Source: Adiantum capillus-veneris (lineage: Eukaryota; Streptophyta; Polypodiopsida; Polypodiales; Pteridaceae). Taken from it: 64,000 bases of DNA. Numbering within the stretch: position 1 is the first letter of the stretch; each line of letters opens with the position of its first letter. Location: the NCBI GenBank assembly GCA_014529385.2, contig CM043968.1, positions 131,434,018 to 131,498,017 of the forward strand. The letters run 5' to 3'. Below are positions 44,405 to 58,823 of the stretch, in pieces. A program made the position numbers and the translations under genes. The notes under the pieces are model-generated. The model saw nothing but the letters and a program-made list of their open reading frames with translations. It was not told the origin of the DNA and searched no databases.

Positions 44405-45076
44405 ATGCAAAAAGAAATAAAGAACAAGGGTGTAGGCAGTATTGCACCATCCTTTTGGGGTGTTCGGACATGGGAAAGGTGTGATGTTAGTGCTCACGGT
44501 AATGGTTCAAAGGCACATTTCATGTGGTTTTTCAATGATAGGGTGGATCACACATGGCATATCCGTAACACAATCACTCAATTCCCTACAAGAGTCCCAA
44601 GTATATGACCAGTGGAAAATGGAACAAACATAATTGCTTCATAGTTGCTAGAATCGGAGACAAGAGGCTTCATAGTAAATAAGGTTGAAATTAAGGAAAC
44701 CAATATTGTGCATTGTTGGCCAGGAGTATCAATACAAGCCTCCAAGAGAGTTGAGTTGACAGTAACCATGGAAGCCCGTATTGTGCAGTACACTCTGGTG
44801 AAAGCAGGTATGCATGAAAAATTCATAGTAAAGACATCTTCCTGACAAGTCTGGGGCGAGAGGTATGAATTTCATGTTTCAAGTAGCCCAATGTGTATGT
44901 GTGGAGACTTTGTAGAACGATTAGCACAAAGAAAACCATATATGGCCTGCAAGCATATTTACTTCATCTTCTTTCAGTACTTTGGCTTGGATTTAAACCA
45001 CAATATGTTTATCCATCGGAACAAGATGACAAATGAGGATCTGCTTTGTGTGTTCAACTATCATCATACATCATAA
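44405..45076 (+). pseudogene. SWIM zinc-finger fragment, transposase-like (unit 2)
   Basis: Same three open pieces and the same CxC...CKH finger as at 21713-22384, with no protein difference that I can see. Confidence 0.5.
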
Positions 45077-45140
45077 ATTAGAATTATTATTAAGTTGTTT
45101 CGATCAAATCCCCTAGTAGTGCAAATGATTTTGTAGTCTA

Positions 45141-46292
45141 TTGAGGATTGATCCCTATTAGATCGGTCCATTTAAGTAATCCATATGTACCAGCCATGAG
45201 TCTACGTACATTCATTAATTGTCATGTAAACATGGATATGTACTTATGTCAATTCCTTGAATATAGGCATTGACAAATAAAGACGAGATTATTACCCGGT
45301 GGTCCTGATCTCCATGCACCTCTAGATCGAGGTGTGCAAGGATCGAGCATATGACTAGAGAATATGAGGCAGTTAGAGCTAGTGGAAAATTGTAGACAAA
45401 ATACAAACCAACTTCAAAAACACAAATTAACTTTGTCAAACAAAGTAAAATAACGCAAATGTACCTAATAATGTAAATAGACTTTAGGAACGCAAAAGGA
45501 TTCCAAAAACGTAAATGATCTTCAGAAATGGCAGTCTGTTGAGGATAGGTTTGTAATAGATCGGTCCATTTAAGCAATCTGCATGTACTAGATTAGGGTT
45601 TGTATTGGATCTACGTACAAGCATTGTCATGTAGAGATGGGTGTATACTTATGTCCCTCAAATATAGGCATTGACCAATAAAGACGAGATTATTACCTGG
45701 TGGTCCTGATCTCAGTGCACCTCTATACCAAGGTGTGCAGGAATCTGGCATGGTTGGAGAATGTGAGGTAGCTAGAGCTAGTGGCAAATGGTAGAAAAAA
45801 TACAAATGGACTTCAAAAATGCAAACAAACTTCAGAAACGGATTTCAATAACACGAATAGACTTCAATGACGCAAACGGATTTCAATAACACGAATAGAA
45901 TTCAAAAATGCAAACGGATTTCAAAAACGCAAATGATATTAAGAAATGGCATTCTGTTGAGGATCGGTCCGTATTAGATCGGTCCTTTTAAGCAGTCTGC
46001 ATGTACTAGATTAGGGTTTGTATACTGGATCTACATACATGCATTGTCATGTTTACATGGGTGTGTACTTATATTGAAGCCTCGAATATAGGATTTGATC
46101 AATAAAGATGAGATTATTATCGTGTGTTCCTGATCTTCGTGCACCTCTAGACCAAGGTGTGCGAGGATCGGGCATGGCTAGAGATTATGAGGTAGCTAGA
46201 GCTAGCGGCAAATGGTAGAAAAAAATACAAACAGACTTCAAAAATGCGAACGAGCTTCAAAAACGCAAATGGACTTCAAAAACGGCTTTTCA
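45141..46292. repeat. Three tandem ~410-bp repeats (unit 2)
   Basis: Copy of 22449-23600. The three units differ from each other far more than from their counterparts in unit 1. Confidence 0.85.
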
Positions 46293-49200
46293 CCCTCCAA
46301 AGTCTTTCTAAACCTATTCTATAGCTTAAAAGTGATTTTCTCTCTCTACAAACCCTTCTCCAAGCTCTCCATTGCTACAACAACCACATGCATCACCTAT
46401 AGTCCAGCATTAACTCTCTGCTAGTTTTCTTCCACCTCCATTGTAGCACCAAGAAATCTTCTCCCTCATCTCTTCCGCTTTCCTACCATATATTTTCATA
46501 CCAAGCTAGATCCTCTCCCTTCTCTCACCTACATTACAGCATGAAATTAGATTGTCCTCCTTCTACTCTCATTCACTCACACTACATGGAGACCTCTATT
46601 CCCAAAGGTGGCAAAAGTATGAGCTCACATAACTTGCATACCACAACAACACGAGGTGTCAATGGTGAGTGGGCATTGCAAGGGTTCACCTCCAACATAA
46701 AGATAGAATGGTAAGAAAACTACCCTTGTAGCTTACATTTAGAGCTTAACATTATCTTTATCTTTAAGTTTATCATGCTTGAGACAACTAACCTCTTTAT
46801 GGCTTTCAATGTCTAGGGCTTCACACCTCATAACATTGGGATGTGCTATTTTGTTGATGGCTTTGATGCACCATCTAGGGTTATGTAGCATGTGATTGGG
46901 TCTCACAATGCAAGTAAGTTATGTTACCTATGGAGAGTTATCAAAGATTCTCCTTATAATTTCTTCTTTATATATTTGTCACTAGATTATTAGAATGACA
47001 TCATTTTATACTTTATATCTTTGTGCTCATAAAATCTGGTGTTTACTTATAGAGTCAACTTGTTTTGCAAGGACATGGCCAAATTCTTGGTTTCCAACAT
47101 GCTATTGTTTCCATACTAGTATGCCTTTGCCAAGCTTGACTTATAGAAAGGACAACTTGACATGGAGAGGTTGATGTATAGAGGTGATTGATAGGTAAAC
47201 AATTAACTTATTATTGATTCATGTTTCAAAATACATATTTGTAAAGCCTTTGAGTTTCCACATTTTTTGAGTAGTGTTGACAAGTGTTTGGTATCAATTC
47301 TTCTTAAATATCCCTATTCATTGGCTATTAGTAGCTATTTCTTTGGTATTGCTAAAGATGATACCAAAAGCTATCACCTTGTGAACTAAATTGTTAAATT
47401 GTGGTGTTGACTTCTACTATGTAGCTCATTTGGATAGAGAAAGTATAAACATAAATTATACATACATACATTGTTAACATAAATGAATATATGAAACACT
47501 CGTGCCTATGTAAAATGCTAATAAAGAGACCTTTGGTTGGATACTATAACAATAGAGATAAATTGTGGTTTCGAATATCAAAGGAATGCCTTTACCAAAA
47601 GATTCCCAAGAACAGGGGGTAGACACAAGGAGGTAAAAATTGGCTCCTTGTTTGCTTGATTTCTAGTGCTTAATGTTAAGTGCACTGGATTTTTGAGGCC
47701 TTTGACCCGCCTTTGAACACATAGCAAAATGGGGGGGGGGGATTGAGTACATCAAACGTTGCACCTCTATCTCATGGCCATGCATGAAAAAAAGGCCATG
47801 TTTGCCATTTTTAGGCCCTAGGGACCCTCAACAAGAGGGGCCACAAGGGCGTGCAAAATGGCCAAACAGGGACCCCTGTTTGGCCATTTCACATGCCCTT
47901 AGCTGTTTGGCAATTATTCAAGCAGTAAGTTTTAAGTTGTTGAACTTTTAAGCTGTTTTCAACAGCTTGTAGCTCCCAATCGACTCCGAATCTATCCGCG
48001 CTTGCCTCACATGAATTTCTTCATCTCATTGCGCTCTTTGACTATTGTGTGATGCAAACAATTCATTGCGCTCTTTGACTATTGTGTGATGCAAACAAGT
48101 CATATCTTAATTGGTTTCTCCAAAAATCAACGTGCAAGTTTGCAAATTCTTAAAAAATGATGTAAAATATATTTATTATTTTTTCCTTACTCTACAGGCT
48201 CCAACGAGCATCAAAACCAAGGAATCTAGAAATACTCAAACAACCAATGTTTTTCCTTGTGTTAAGGGTTGTATTTCCTATATACAAAACTTTTCCAAAA
48301 TCTCACCTTTAAAAGTGGCTTCCAAGGAGTGTCCTAGGTAAAAATTTGAAACTAAAGGAAAATAATCAAAATGAGTGTACAAACTTGAAAACAACCAAAA
48401 TTTCATTCGAAAAAAATTTATTGCTAAAAATTCAAAAATAGGTCCCCCCTTGGACTCCCCACAACCATAGAAATTAAAGGGTTCAAGGAAAGATGTGATG
48501 TCATAAGTGCATAGTAGGAATCTCATTGAGGATTATTCCTGAAAGATCTAGTCTTTTACTTTATCATGTCTTCTCATGTACAATCTTACCAAACCAAAAA
48601 ATAAATTACATTTTAAATGCCTACAAATCTTATTTAACTTATTAAACAATCTTAGAATATGGTAGACCTAGAGTGCTCTTACACATCAACAAATAAAAAA
48701 GTCCAAATTTCTTTTCATTGACTTTGATAAACATACATTCATGAATAGCTTGCAAGGGGTAGTGTGGTCATATTTCTTGCATCCATTCCATGACATGGTA
48801 TGCTCATGGGGTGACCTATCACATAAAAATATCTCTGGTGGGTGTGCCCTCCTGTTAGGAAAGGGTGTGTTGTTGATGGAAAGCTGTTGTATTGTCCTAC
48901 TAGAGATCTCTCCATGTTAGCATAATGGTTCTTGGTGTAGTGGGAGCCACATTTCTTGAGGAGAGCTTTGCGTCACCGTAAAAGATTCATGTTATGCCAA
49001 TTCCTTGAGCCATTGTTGCAAACACCACCACTCAACTAGCATAGTAAGAGGTCACATTGTACCATGACGTGTTAGAGACATGCTTCGCAAATAGAAACAT
49101 GTATGAATTCAACATTTGCAATCTATATAATAAAGACACTTGTTAAGTATATGTTGTACAAATTTGCAAGTATTTCCATCCAATTGGTAATAAATAATCC

Positions 49201-49370
49201 TAAAGTATACATTACAATGAGATTACCTACATCCAATAAGTTGTTTTAGAGAAAAGAGGTGATACATAACCTCTCTAACCTTTGACCTTTCACTATTTGA
49301 CACTCATCAATTTCAACACTAAAGCAACCTTTGTGCCAAGCACTGCAAAACAAGGAGAGGCAAGACCTTA
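46293..49370. other. No gene recognised; hairpin and 37-bp tandem duplication (unit 2)
   Basis: Counterpart of 23601-26640. Hairpin copy at 47856-47889. The segment CATTGCGCTCTTTGACTATT plus 17 bp occurs twice (48027-48063 and 48064-48100) but once in unit 1. Confidence 0.75.
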
Positions 49371-49497
49371 GACTTCAAAGTCTATGATAAAAAAAACACA
49401 ACCAAAAGTAAGAAGTATATTGTTCCCTTGCACCAAGGGGTGTTTCTTTCAAATATGAGATCGTCTTGGCAAGCGTCATAATGTGGGCATCCTTTTC

Positions 49498-49502
<5 letters not shown>

Positions 49503-49563
<61 letters not shown>
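49503..49563. repeat. (CT)n microsatellite (unit 2)
   Basis: Counterpart of 26773-26827, a few repeats longer. Confidence 0.95.
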
Positions 49564-49567
<4 letters not shown>

Positions 49568-50558
49568 ATATTATATTGTTGTGCATAATCACAAAAGGTT
49601 GATAGATGGCAAAAATACTTGTTATCCAAGCCTTCACATGGACCATCGTGGTCTCTTTCTACCATGACAAAATCCATGTCGTCCCTATCACAGTGACTCA
49701 ATGTGCATCTATCAATCTGAGAGGATGGTCATCCATCATGCTTATTCGCTTCGAGGAAGATCCCTCTTGGCTTGTCAAAGGTGGATGAATGTGTAAAGCT
49801 TCTCTTTCTAAATGATGCGCTTGGAACATGTTCAAATGTCATAAGTCCCTCAAGGCTTTCTCTACAAACTCTTGCAACAGCAAGCATGCACGTATAGGTC
49901 CACTGCAATTAGGGGGACTCTCTTGAGGATCCTTTACGGCCTAGTGCTGCAAAATCACAGAACACTATTGGCGCTCGGATCAAAGCACGAACCTAAAATT
50001 TTTACTTATTGCAAGTAGGGTACGATTTAATCGAGCTTTGATCTATAGAGTCCGACACAGGAAAAGGAGAAGCGTGAATTTTGAATCCCAAGAAGCAGGA
50101 TTGCATACCTGAGCAAACAAGGATGGTAAGGATTAGTAGGTAGAGTAAATAAAAGATGCACGGTCTGCGCTGAGGCTGAGCGACGACCGAGTCGAGAATG
50201 CGTGAGGACTCGGAGAGGATGGCTCAGCAATCAGCATGCTTGAGAGAGAGGAGTCACTAGTGCCTGGGCCTTGTGCTATGCGCATGAGATAATCACCAGC
50301 AAGTCTGAGGCATCCTCAAAGAAGACGACTCAAGGAGTCAAAAATCAGGAGCGAGTCGCGAGTGCACTGCAAGCCTGCGAGTCACGACTCACCACTCACG
50401 AACCTCAATTGTTGGCCGCCGATAAATTGAAATGCAAAATCATGAGATGCAGTATTGATTAATGCTCCAGCCTCCAGCGACCTGTAATCAGTGATAAGTG
50501 AGAATACCTATACACATACTACTAAATAGACTATACTACAAGTTCACACTATGCATGC

Positions 50559-50608
<50 letters not shown>

Positions 50609-50612
50609 ATGT

Positions 50613-50686
<74 letters not shown>

Positions 50687-50871
50687 CACCTTACTCCTTA
50701 TACTTGGGCTTAGCCCAATACAAAAGATTCATGGTGAAGCCTTTATGGACCATCCTAAGCTTCATTTGATGCCTAAGATGCCAATGACGCCCAAAATGAC
50801 CTCCAATTTAAGGCTGGGGCTGGGGCCGGAGGTCGGGGCCGGGGGGCTGAGTGGCAGTGATGTGGGTCCTT
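49564..50871. repeat. Mosaic repeat R1, copy a (unit 2)
   Basis: Counterpart of 26828-28140. The GT tract (about 50561-50685) differs in length and interruptions: unit 1 has a GCACGCGTGC break that is reduced here. Confidence 0.8.
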
Positions 50872-51275
50872 GAGGGACCATCTCTCTTCTTGGTCCCTTG
50901 CTGAGGTATATCTAGAAGCACTTTTTGCACATTGCTCTTTGATAGACCGTCTCCTTTTGGACCCCTATTGAGATGCAACCATTCCTCCTTTTGGTCCCCT
51001 ATTGAGATAGGTCTAGAAGCACTTACCTAGATCCTAACTCATGTTCCCCTTTTATCTTCCCATATCAAGTGATCAATTTAATATGAGAAAAACGTTTGGA
51101 AAAGTTAAATATTATATTATATGACAATGAGGGTGACATCCTCTATATATGTAATTTTTTGAGGTTGTGGTCATCTTGATACAGTTGTGCTCATTCATTG
51201 TATACATGTACAGTTTGACGTTTATGTTTATGGTTTTTCATTTAGTTTACGATTATGATTATGATATGGGAATTA

Positions 51276-51920
51276 GGTTATGGCTATAGTTTTGCAATTA
51301 TGGTATGACAATCAGGTTATGGTTATGGTTATGGTTTTGCAATTATGGTATGGCAATCATGTTATGGTTTTGGTATGGCAAGCAAGTTATGGTTATGGTT
51401 TTGCAGATATGGTTTGGCAATTAGGTTATGGTTATGGTTATGCTTATGGTTATGGTTTTGCAACTATAGTACGGCAATCATGTTATATGGAAAACAGTTA
51501 TGGTTATGGTTTTGCAAATATGGTTTGACAATCAGGTTATGGTTATAGTTATGGTTATGGTATGGCAAGCAGGTTATGGTTATGGTTTTGCAAATATGGT
51601 TTGGCAATCACTTTACGGTTTTGCAAATATGGTTTGGCAATCACGTTATGGTTATGGTATAGCAATCAGGTTATGGTTATGGTTTTGCAATTATGTTGTG
51701 AATATCGTAACAGTTTTTGAATTATGGTACATTTATGGTTTAAGAATCTTCTTGTCATTATGGTTATGATTTTCAAATCATGGTACAGTTCCTACTTGAA
51801 AACGTTCATAATGTTATACTTGCGGTTTTCAAGTCATGTTTTAGTTATGGTTAGAAAATCTTCATGTCGATGTGCCTATGGTTTGGGAGTCGAGGTTATG
51901 GTTATATTTTTGAAAACTTG
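51276..51920. repeat. GGTTAT-rich minisatellite (unit 2)
   Basis: Counterpart of 28545-29190, with one base missing in an AACAAG/AACAG position that shifts the spurious ORFs. Confidence 0.85.
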
Positions 51921-52219
51921 TCATGTTTAAGCTTTTGATTTTTGGTTTCGTTATACTTACAATTTTAATCATTTGTATTTGAATGTACCTCTCCCTCTTC
52001 AGCGTCAAACTTTAGGTGGAGTGCGGTTGCTTTTGCACTCTTCCTTTAGGACGAGAGGGTTGGTTCCTGGTGTTGCAGTACATGCAGCATCAGTTCCCAG
52101 CCCTCTCTGCCTAGAAAACATTTTGTAGGTTTTGGTGCCGATACAGGTGTCAGAATAAGCTAGATCTGGTATATCCCTTGCAATAGGCGTCGATATGCAC
52201 ACTGTTATCAGCATTGGAA

Positions 52220-52419
52220 TGATTAAAAGAAATTGGCGCTTATTTCAACGGGTATACCTACGCTCATTTCACCGTTTATTCGGATGATAAGTATACTAGC
52301 GTTCATACCAACAATACGATACCGACGTTGATATCGACGCTTATACAGGGCTTTTTATTCTTTAAAAAAACTTATTGTTGTCGATACACGTGTCGATATT
52401 CATGCGACATGTTGTAGTG
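52220..52419. mobile_element. Possible CACTA-like terminus (unit 2)
   Basis: Counterpart of 29490-29689; the terminal block reads CACTACAACATGTCGCATG on the minus strand (one change). Confidence 0.35.
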
Positions 52420-52709
52420 CAACCAAAAAAGCCCTTGATGTTGTAGCCATTTTAAATGCCTCAGTAGTGTCCTTAGGGCTGCAAACTTCACCTTCATGTT
52501 ACTCTAGTATGAAAACACGAGGAAACAAAGGTCCTTCATCCTCTACAACCCGAGTTGACTTGGTTCACGGATTAAGAGACCAGTAGCAAGTCCGCTAATG
52601 GTGGTTGTGGCCCTGCATTGTGGGACAGCAACATCATTAAGAGATTAGAGTCGATTGAGTAGCAAACATACAATCCAGAGTAAAACTTGCAGGCTGCAAC
52701 GAGGCCTTT

Positions 52710-52715
<6 letters not shown>

Positions 52716-52794
<79 letters not shown>
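52716..52794. repeat. Compound (CT)n(GT)n microsatellite (unit 2)
   Basis: Counterpart of 29985-30060 with a different CT/GT ratio. Confidence 0.95.
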
Positions 52795-52796
<2 letters not shown>

Positions 52797-53502
52797 GATT
52801 ATATTGTTGTGCATAATCACAAAAGTTGATAGATGGCACAAATACCTATTATACAAGCCCTCATATGAACCATCGTGGTCTCTTTCTAGCATGACAAAAT
52901 CCATGCAGTCCAGAATGCATGAGGACTCAAGAGAGGATGGCTCATGAATCAGCATGCTTGAGAGAGAGGAGTCACTAGTGCCTGGGCCTTGCTCTATGCG
53001 CATGAGATAATCACCAGCATGTCTAAGCAAGGAGCTCGAGCATCCTCGAAGAAGACGACTCAAGGAGTCAAAAAATCAGGAGAGAGTGGCAAGTGCACTG
53101 CGAGCCTGCGAGTCACGACTCACCACTCACGAACCTCAATGGTTGGCCGAAAAATTAAAATGCAAAAACATGAGACGCATTATTGATTAATGCTCCAGTC
53201 TCCAGGGACCTGTAATCAGTAATAAGTGAGAACACCTATACGCATACTACTAAATAGACTATACCACAAGTTCACATTATGCATGCATGTGTGTGTGTGT
53301 GTGCGTGCGCGCGTGCGCATGTGTGTGTGTGTCACCTTACTCCTTATACTTGCGCTTATCCCAATACAAAAGCTTCATGGTGAAGCCTTTATGGACCATC
53401 CTAAGCTTCATTTGATGCCTAAGATGCCAATGATGCCCAAAATGGCCTCCAAATTAAGGCCGGGGCCGGGCTGAATGGCAGTGATGTGGGTCCTTGAGGG
53501 AC
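52795..53502. repeat. Mosaic repeat R1, copy b (unit 2)
   Basis: Counterpart of 30061-30768. Confidence 0.8.
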
Positions 53503-53902
53503 GTGATTTGGAATGGGGCAACAAGGTGATATGAGATATCTTTGTGGGCTATATTGTACTTGCAAAATTCAAAGGTGCAGCCTGTAATAGGGAGTAAGCA
53601 ATGACGTGAGGCCTCGCCTCAAAGGTTAAAGGGTACTGTTGGATGCACACACTGAAATGATGTGGGTTTGCTTTTGAGCTTGCGATGAAAGAGGGATGGT
53701 GGAGCTCTGAATCCTGATGCGGCTGCGACCACTAAAAAAAGAGAATTGCCTCGTGGAAAAAATGGATAGTCGATTGCCTAGGCTAGACTCTCAATTTCCA
53801 AATCATGTAGAGTCTCAGCTGCTGCGATGCATGGTACGTACGACGTGGAGCCCACAGGCTCCTTTAGCTTCATCCAATGAAGCTGCGCACATTTAAAAGC
53901 AG

Positions 53903-55078
53903 ATGGCTGTGCCCGAATCCTTTCAAGTTTCATCGCTATCTCACGCTCTCTTCTCACAACAAGCTAGACTCCAAGTGAGCGAAATGGGTTCTGGAAGCCG
54001 TCTGGCTCTGCTGGTGCAGCACTCCTTCCGCAGGATCAGCAGCACAAGCACAAGCACTGCTAGCCCTCTTCCGCCGCAGCAGCAGAAACTCTACTCAGGC
54101 GCAGCAATAGGGACATGCAGATTTGAGGCCGATCTGGCCGCACGGGCGCAGCAGCTGCAGCTGCAGACCGGCGGCGGCAGCGCCCATCTCAACTGGCTGA
54201 TCGACGCCTGTGCCTGCACGCTCGCCACCCACTCCTCCCTTGCCTCGCTCCTTATCCATACCCCCTCATCTACACAGGAACATCCTTCTCCAGATCCCTA
54301 TGCACAGCTCAACTCACAGTTAGCAGCTATACCTCGAGAGCGCGCAGACGAGGTGCTGAGCTTTCTCGACGTCTGCACCTCCCTCCAGCACATGGCTGAG
54401 GACGCTGAGCGCCAGCTAGGCTGGCTGCAGCGGGCGCTGCACATCGCGGGGCAGGCCCTGCGGATGCCTCACATGACACGCGCCAAGATACAGGCAGCCG
54501 CCCATCGGCTCAGATCGGCCTGCCATCAGCTGGACGTCAATGCCAGCAAGCATTCCAGGGACGCAGCGCACGCTGCCCTCAAGCGATCAGTGCAGACAGC
54601 AGCCCCTGCATTAAGCACTTCAGATCTGGCCGCCTTGGACGTCACCCTGCTCATCTCCTTGCTGATACTTGCTTCCACCCTCTCCACCTTCTCTGCTCCC
54701 ACCAGCTCTGCCATGCGCAGCACGTGCAAGCTGGTCGCCCGATACTGCAGCAGGGCCCGGTCAAGGGCGACAGTAGGACCACTCTTGTGGGCAGCCCCTC
54801 TGCAGCGGCTGCAGCGCGATCTCAGGCGGGAGGAGATGGGTGCTGTCTTCCTGGAGCTGCAAGGCCTTCACTCTTCCTCAGCCTCCCTCCTCGCCGCCAT
54901 GACGGCTGATCAGCTAGACAGCAGTGAGGGCGTGCAGGTGTTGCAGATGACGCAGGGCGTGGATAGCCTGCGTAAGAGGGCGCAAGAAGCCCAAGCGTGT
55001 TTGTCCACGCTTCGGTCTCACCTGGCCTCCCTCTTTCAGGCGCTTCTCTCGCTCCGCCTCGCCCTCCTAGATCACTGA
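53903..55078 (+). CDS. ROH1/BYPASS1-like protein, intronless (unit 2)
   Basis: The predicted protein is identical to that of 31169-32344 over all 391 residues, and the TATA-like box and ACGT-core region upstream are also kept. One base differs in the upstream region (GAATTGCC against GAATAGCC). As with unit 1, the likelier start is the internal ATG at 53984. If the duplication is real, the plant has two identical neighbouring copies about 22.7 kb apart. If not, this is one gene counted twice. Confidence 0.65.
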   Translation: MAVPESFQVSSLSHALFSQQARLQVSEMGSGSRLALLVQHSFRRISSTSTSTASPLPPQQQKLYSGAAIGTCRFEADLAARAQQLQLQTGGGSAHLNWLIDACACTLATHSSLASLLIHTPSSTQEHPSPDPYAQLNSQLAAIPRERADEVLSFLDVCTSLQHMAEDAERQLGWLQRALHIAGQALRMPHMTRAKIQAAAHRLRSACHQLDVNASKHSRDAAHAALKRSVQTAAPALSTSDLAALDVTLLISLLILASTLSTFSAPTSSAMRSTCKLVARYCSRARSRATVGPLLWAAPLQRLQRDLRREEMGAVFLELQGLHSSSASLLAAMTADQLDSSEGVQVLQMTQGVDSLRKRAQEAQACLSTLRSHLASLFQALLSLRLALLDH

Positions 55079-55246
55079 TCATCAAGGAGCCAGCGCCCCC
55101 AATTTTGCCCGCTAGCTCACCCGCACCATGAGCTACAGCCCGCTACACTCATGTACACAGAGTAGGCACTTTCCTCTTCTAATCTAATTGAATATAATTG
55201 AGGCTTGTACAAAATATTTCACGTGTCAAAAGCAACATTAATATAC

Positions 55247-55595
55247 TTTAGCCTGTCTCGCTGTCAAAACTGCTAACAAAAAAAAGCCATCATTAAAACC
55301 TCGTTCTGCAAGTTGAACTAGCTTACTGGCAGCCAAAGAATATTTATGCAAGTAGAGAACAGGAAATATATTAAAGAAAAGAGAAAGAAATACAACTTTG
55401 CCTCGCAGGTGGGGATAGAGGCATCCCTCGCATCGCTTCAAAAGGGAAAAAAAGCTAGAGTTCTAGGCAGGCAAAATCCATAATTAATCTCCCTCTAGAG
55501 TAGATCTTAAGCATAAGATCCTTCAAAAGATGCCATCTATGATTTCTTTGGATAACATGTAGGGGGGCCATTGGCAACATCTTGCATCTGATTAA
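55247..55595 (-). mobile_element. LINE 3'-end fragment (unit 2)
   Basis: Counterpart of 32513-32860 with two base changes (CTTCAAAAG, GATTAATC). Confidence 0.65.
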
Positions 55596-55943
55596 TCTGA
55601 TTAACTTTAGCCTGTCTCGCTGTCAACACTGCTAACAAAAACAAGGTGAAGAATCACTGTGGCCTGCTAAGGAAATGTGATGGAAAAGTAGATGAGAGTT
55701 GTAAAAGAACATTTATATTATAGAAGGAAGATAATATTTAAGTAACCTTCCTTTTCAATCAAAGAGGACTTTGTCCACCATCAAAAACCTCTATATCAAC
55801 GGTTCAAAAGATGCACATTTTCTCAATCTTCCCCCATGGCTTTCTGAAGGCTAAAAAAGCTTTATTATTACATTGACTTCTTTGAGCTTTCATCACTTCA
55901 CACCATGTAATCAAGTTTGATCCAAGATAGACCAAAAGCAAGA

Positions 55944-55987
<44 letters not shown>

Positions 55988-57013
55988 CCCAATAGAAGTA
56001 GAGTACTCCTAAGTTTGTTGAACAAGGGCTAGCACCTCATGCAAAATAATGTCTATCATAAGCTTTTAAGTTTGGTACTATCAAAGAATTCTTTGCAGCA
56101 TCTTACATATATTTATGTTTGTTGCATCTTACATATGTTATGTTTGTTAGAATATATCAAGAGGCTATGTCATGCATCATTTTTAAAAATGCAATAATAG
56201 GAAGAGAGTATTGATTGTGTTCCACTTGGAAAAGAAGATATCCCTACAAGAAAAGAGGCAATGTTTCTTTGGCGGGGACGAGCGGTACAAAGAGAACCCC
56301 CACACCACAAGGGATCGTTTTCAATGACCCCCAGCCAGTGTCCGAGAAAAGTGTGCCTCAGCTTAGCCTTGAGCCGGTTGCAAAATCAAAGTAGCCGGTT
56401 GAGGGGAGGACAAGAAGGAGAAAATTCCGCTTAAAATACATGGAAAATAGTGTAATTTTGCAAAAATACGGGCTAGTATGGTAAAATTTCCGGTTCAAAT
56501 TTGTCTTGGAGGGATTTTTGAATGTTTGTGAAAATAATTTTTCCCGGAACACTGCCCCCAGCAAGAGTGAAAGAAATGGACCCCCAAAGCCATTTGTGCC
56601 TCACAACCACACGTTGAAGGAAAGAAACGTAAGCCTTTAAAGTGAGAGAGAGTGAAAGGGATATTGTTCTCAAAAGGTGTGCAACATAAGATTTGACTGA
56701 TAAACAAGATGTTCAATCGATTATGATATTAATTTTTGTAATGATATGGAACCCATTCTCTTAAATAAAAGAACTGTTTTACAAACTAAAATAACAAAAA
56801 TACGTGAAAGAGGACGAAAAAGATTGTGTCTGTCCAAATTTTTAATGGTCCTCTTTAAAGAAAGAAGTACACAATTGTCAACACCTTTCACAAAAACCTA
56901 ATAAAAATATTTGAAAACAACCAGATTGTACACGTGTCCACCATCCGATCGACTTGCATCCACGGTCCAAAAATTGCACCAAAAATCCACCCACCCTACA
57001 ATGGCCTTCTGTG
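55596..57013. other. No gene recognised (unit 2)
   Basis: Counterpart of 32861-34279, with a (CT)n tract at 55948-55985. Confidence 0.6.
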
Positions 57014-58819
57014 CACAAGCCAAAAAGCCATCTTTAAAACCTCGTTCTGCAAGTTGAACTAGCTTGCTGGCAGCCAAAGAATATTTATGCAAGTAGAGAA
57101 CAAGAAATATATTAAAGAAAAGAGAAAGAAATACAACTTTGCCTCGCAGGTGGGGACAGAGGCATCCCTTCAAAAGGAAAAAAAGCTAGAGTTCTAGGCA
57201 TGCAAAATCCATAATTAATCTCCCTCTAGAGTAGATCTCAAGCATAAGATCCTTCCAAAGATGCCATCTATGATTTCTTTGGATAACATACAAGGGGCCA
57301 TTGGCAACATCTTGCATCTGATTAATGGCAACATCTTGCATCTGATTAATACAAGAGAGACAGTAACTTTCTTTAATTGTATGACAAAGGGATTGGAGTT
57401 GTCCTCCATTTTTGCTTGAAGATTGTTTCTATCCTCAGAGATGGCTAGCAAGCCCACAAGTAAGCCATTCTCCACATATTCCATAGTGGAATATCCATCC
57501 TGACCTTTGAACCCATTGTTTAGAGCACCAATTGAGGCTCATCCACCCTGCAAATAATTTCTTCAAGACAACCAGAAGAAATATTGTTCAAAGGTTAGAA
57601 ATCTGGATAGGGGTTAGTCATGTTCCATTTCTCTACAAATCCCCCCAGGTTCTAATCCCTCCTTTGAAACACTTGTGAGCTTTGATTGTCAGAATTTTAC
57701 CAAGCTTTTTGGCAACCCACCCCAACCAAATAGAATCCTCGGTTAACATATGGCAGTTAGACAAAATAGACTTGGGTAAGTGTAAAACCTCTCTGATGCT
57801 GAACCAAGAATTCCACACTCTAATAATGAGTTGGAAGCCTACGTGTTTGAATTTCCAGCCAGAGGAAATCACATCCCAAAGAGAGAGATTTCTCTGAGCT
57901 TTGTAATCTTGCGCATAGAATTAAGGAATGTGTCTTTTAATCAAACAGGCCCAGAAGCCTTCACTATCGATGGCTCTAACTATCCATTTGCCTACCATTT
58001 TGACTGCCATGTTGTCTATATCCAGAATGCCTAAGCCTCCCCTTGTTTTGTGGTAGCAGCAAGTCTTCCAAGCAACTTTGGGAATTATAGTAAATTCCTT
58101 AGAGCCACCCCAAAGAAACCTTCTTGCCAAAGACACTACTTGCTTGAGTTGGGTAGAGGTGGGCCTGCAATATGAAAGGAAAACAAAGACACTACTTGCT
58201 TGAGTTGGGTACAGGTGGGCTTCCAACATGAAACGAAAACAAAGGTCCTAGAAGCCAAAGAGGGTTGAAAAGCCTGTCCCATAAACACTTTCCTTCTGAG
58301 TTTGTCCATGATCCACTCCCACCTTTGCTCCATAGTTACCTTGAACCCCATTAGGATCGCCAAAAGCCTGAAGACCTAGCCATTTGATATCACTTTGCAG
58401 CCTACATCTATGACAAAGGAGGGAGTTACCCCATTTGAAGCTTTAAAACTAATCTTTTGATGGCGAATTTGTGACCCAATAGCTTGACAAAAAATATTCA
58501 GACATTCCATGAAATCATCAACTGATTCATTATCTACATTAGTAAGAGCATTTGTATCATCTACAAACATTTGTAAACAAAGATCATTTGAGGACCCAAC
58601 AATCTTGATACCTGTTAACTTGCCTTCTTGCATCCTTTTCTTAACCAGCCAGCCAAATGCATCTGAGGCAATAGCAAACAAGAGTGGGGCTAAAGGGGAG
58701 CCGTGCCTGATAGACCTCATCAGAATAATTACATTAGTTAACTCCCCATTCACAAATATTCTGGTAAAGGAATTTCCAAACAATACCTGAACAAACCTGA
58801 TGGATTTTTTGCCCAATCA
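57014..58819 (-). pseudogene. LINE ORF2 remnant: RT palm and post-RT region (unit 2)
   Basis: Counterpart of 34280-36085. RT palm ORF at 58816-58376 is identical in protein sequence; small changes occur near 57860 and 58290. Confidence 0.8.
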
Positions 58820-58823
58820 GATA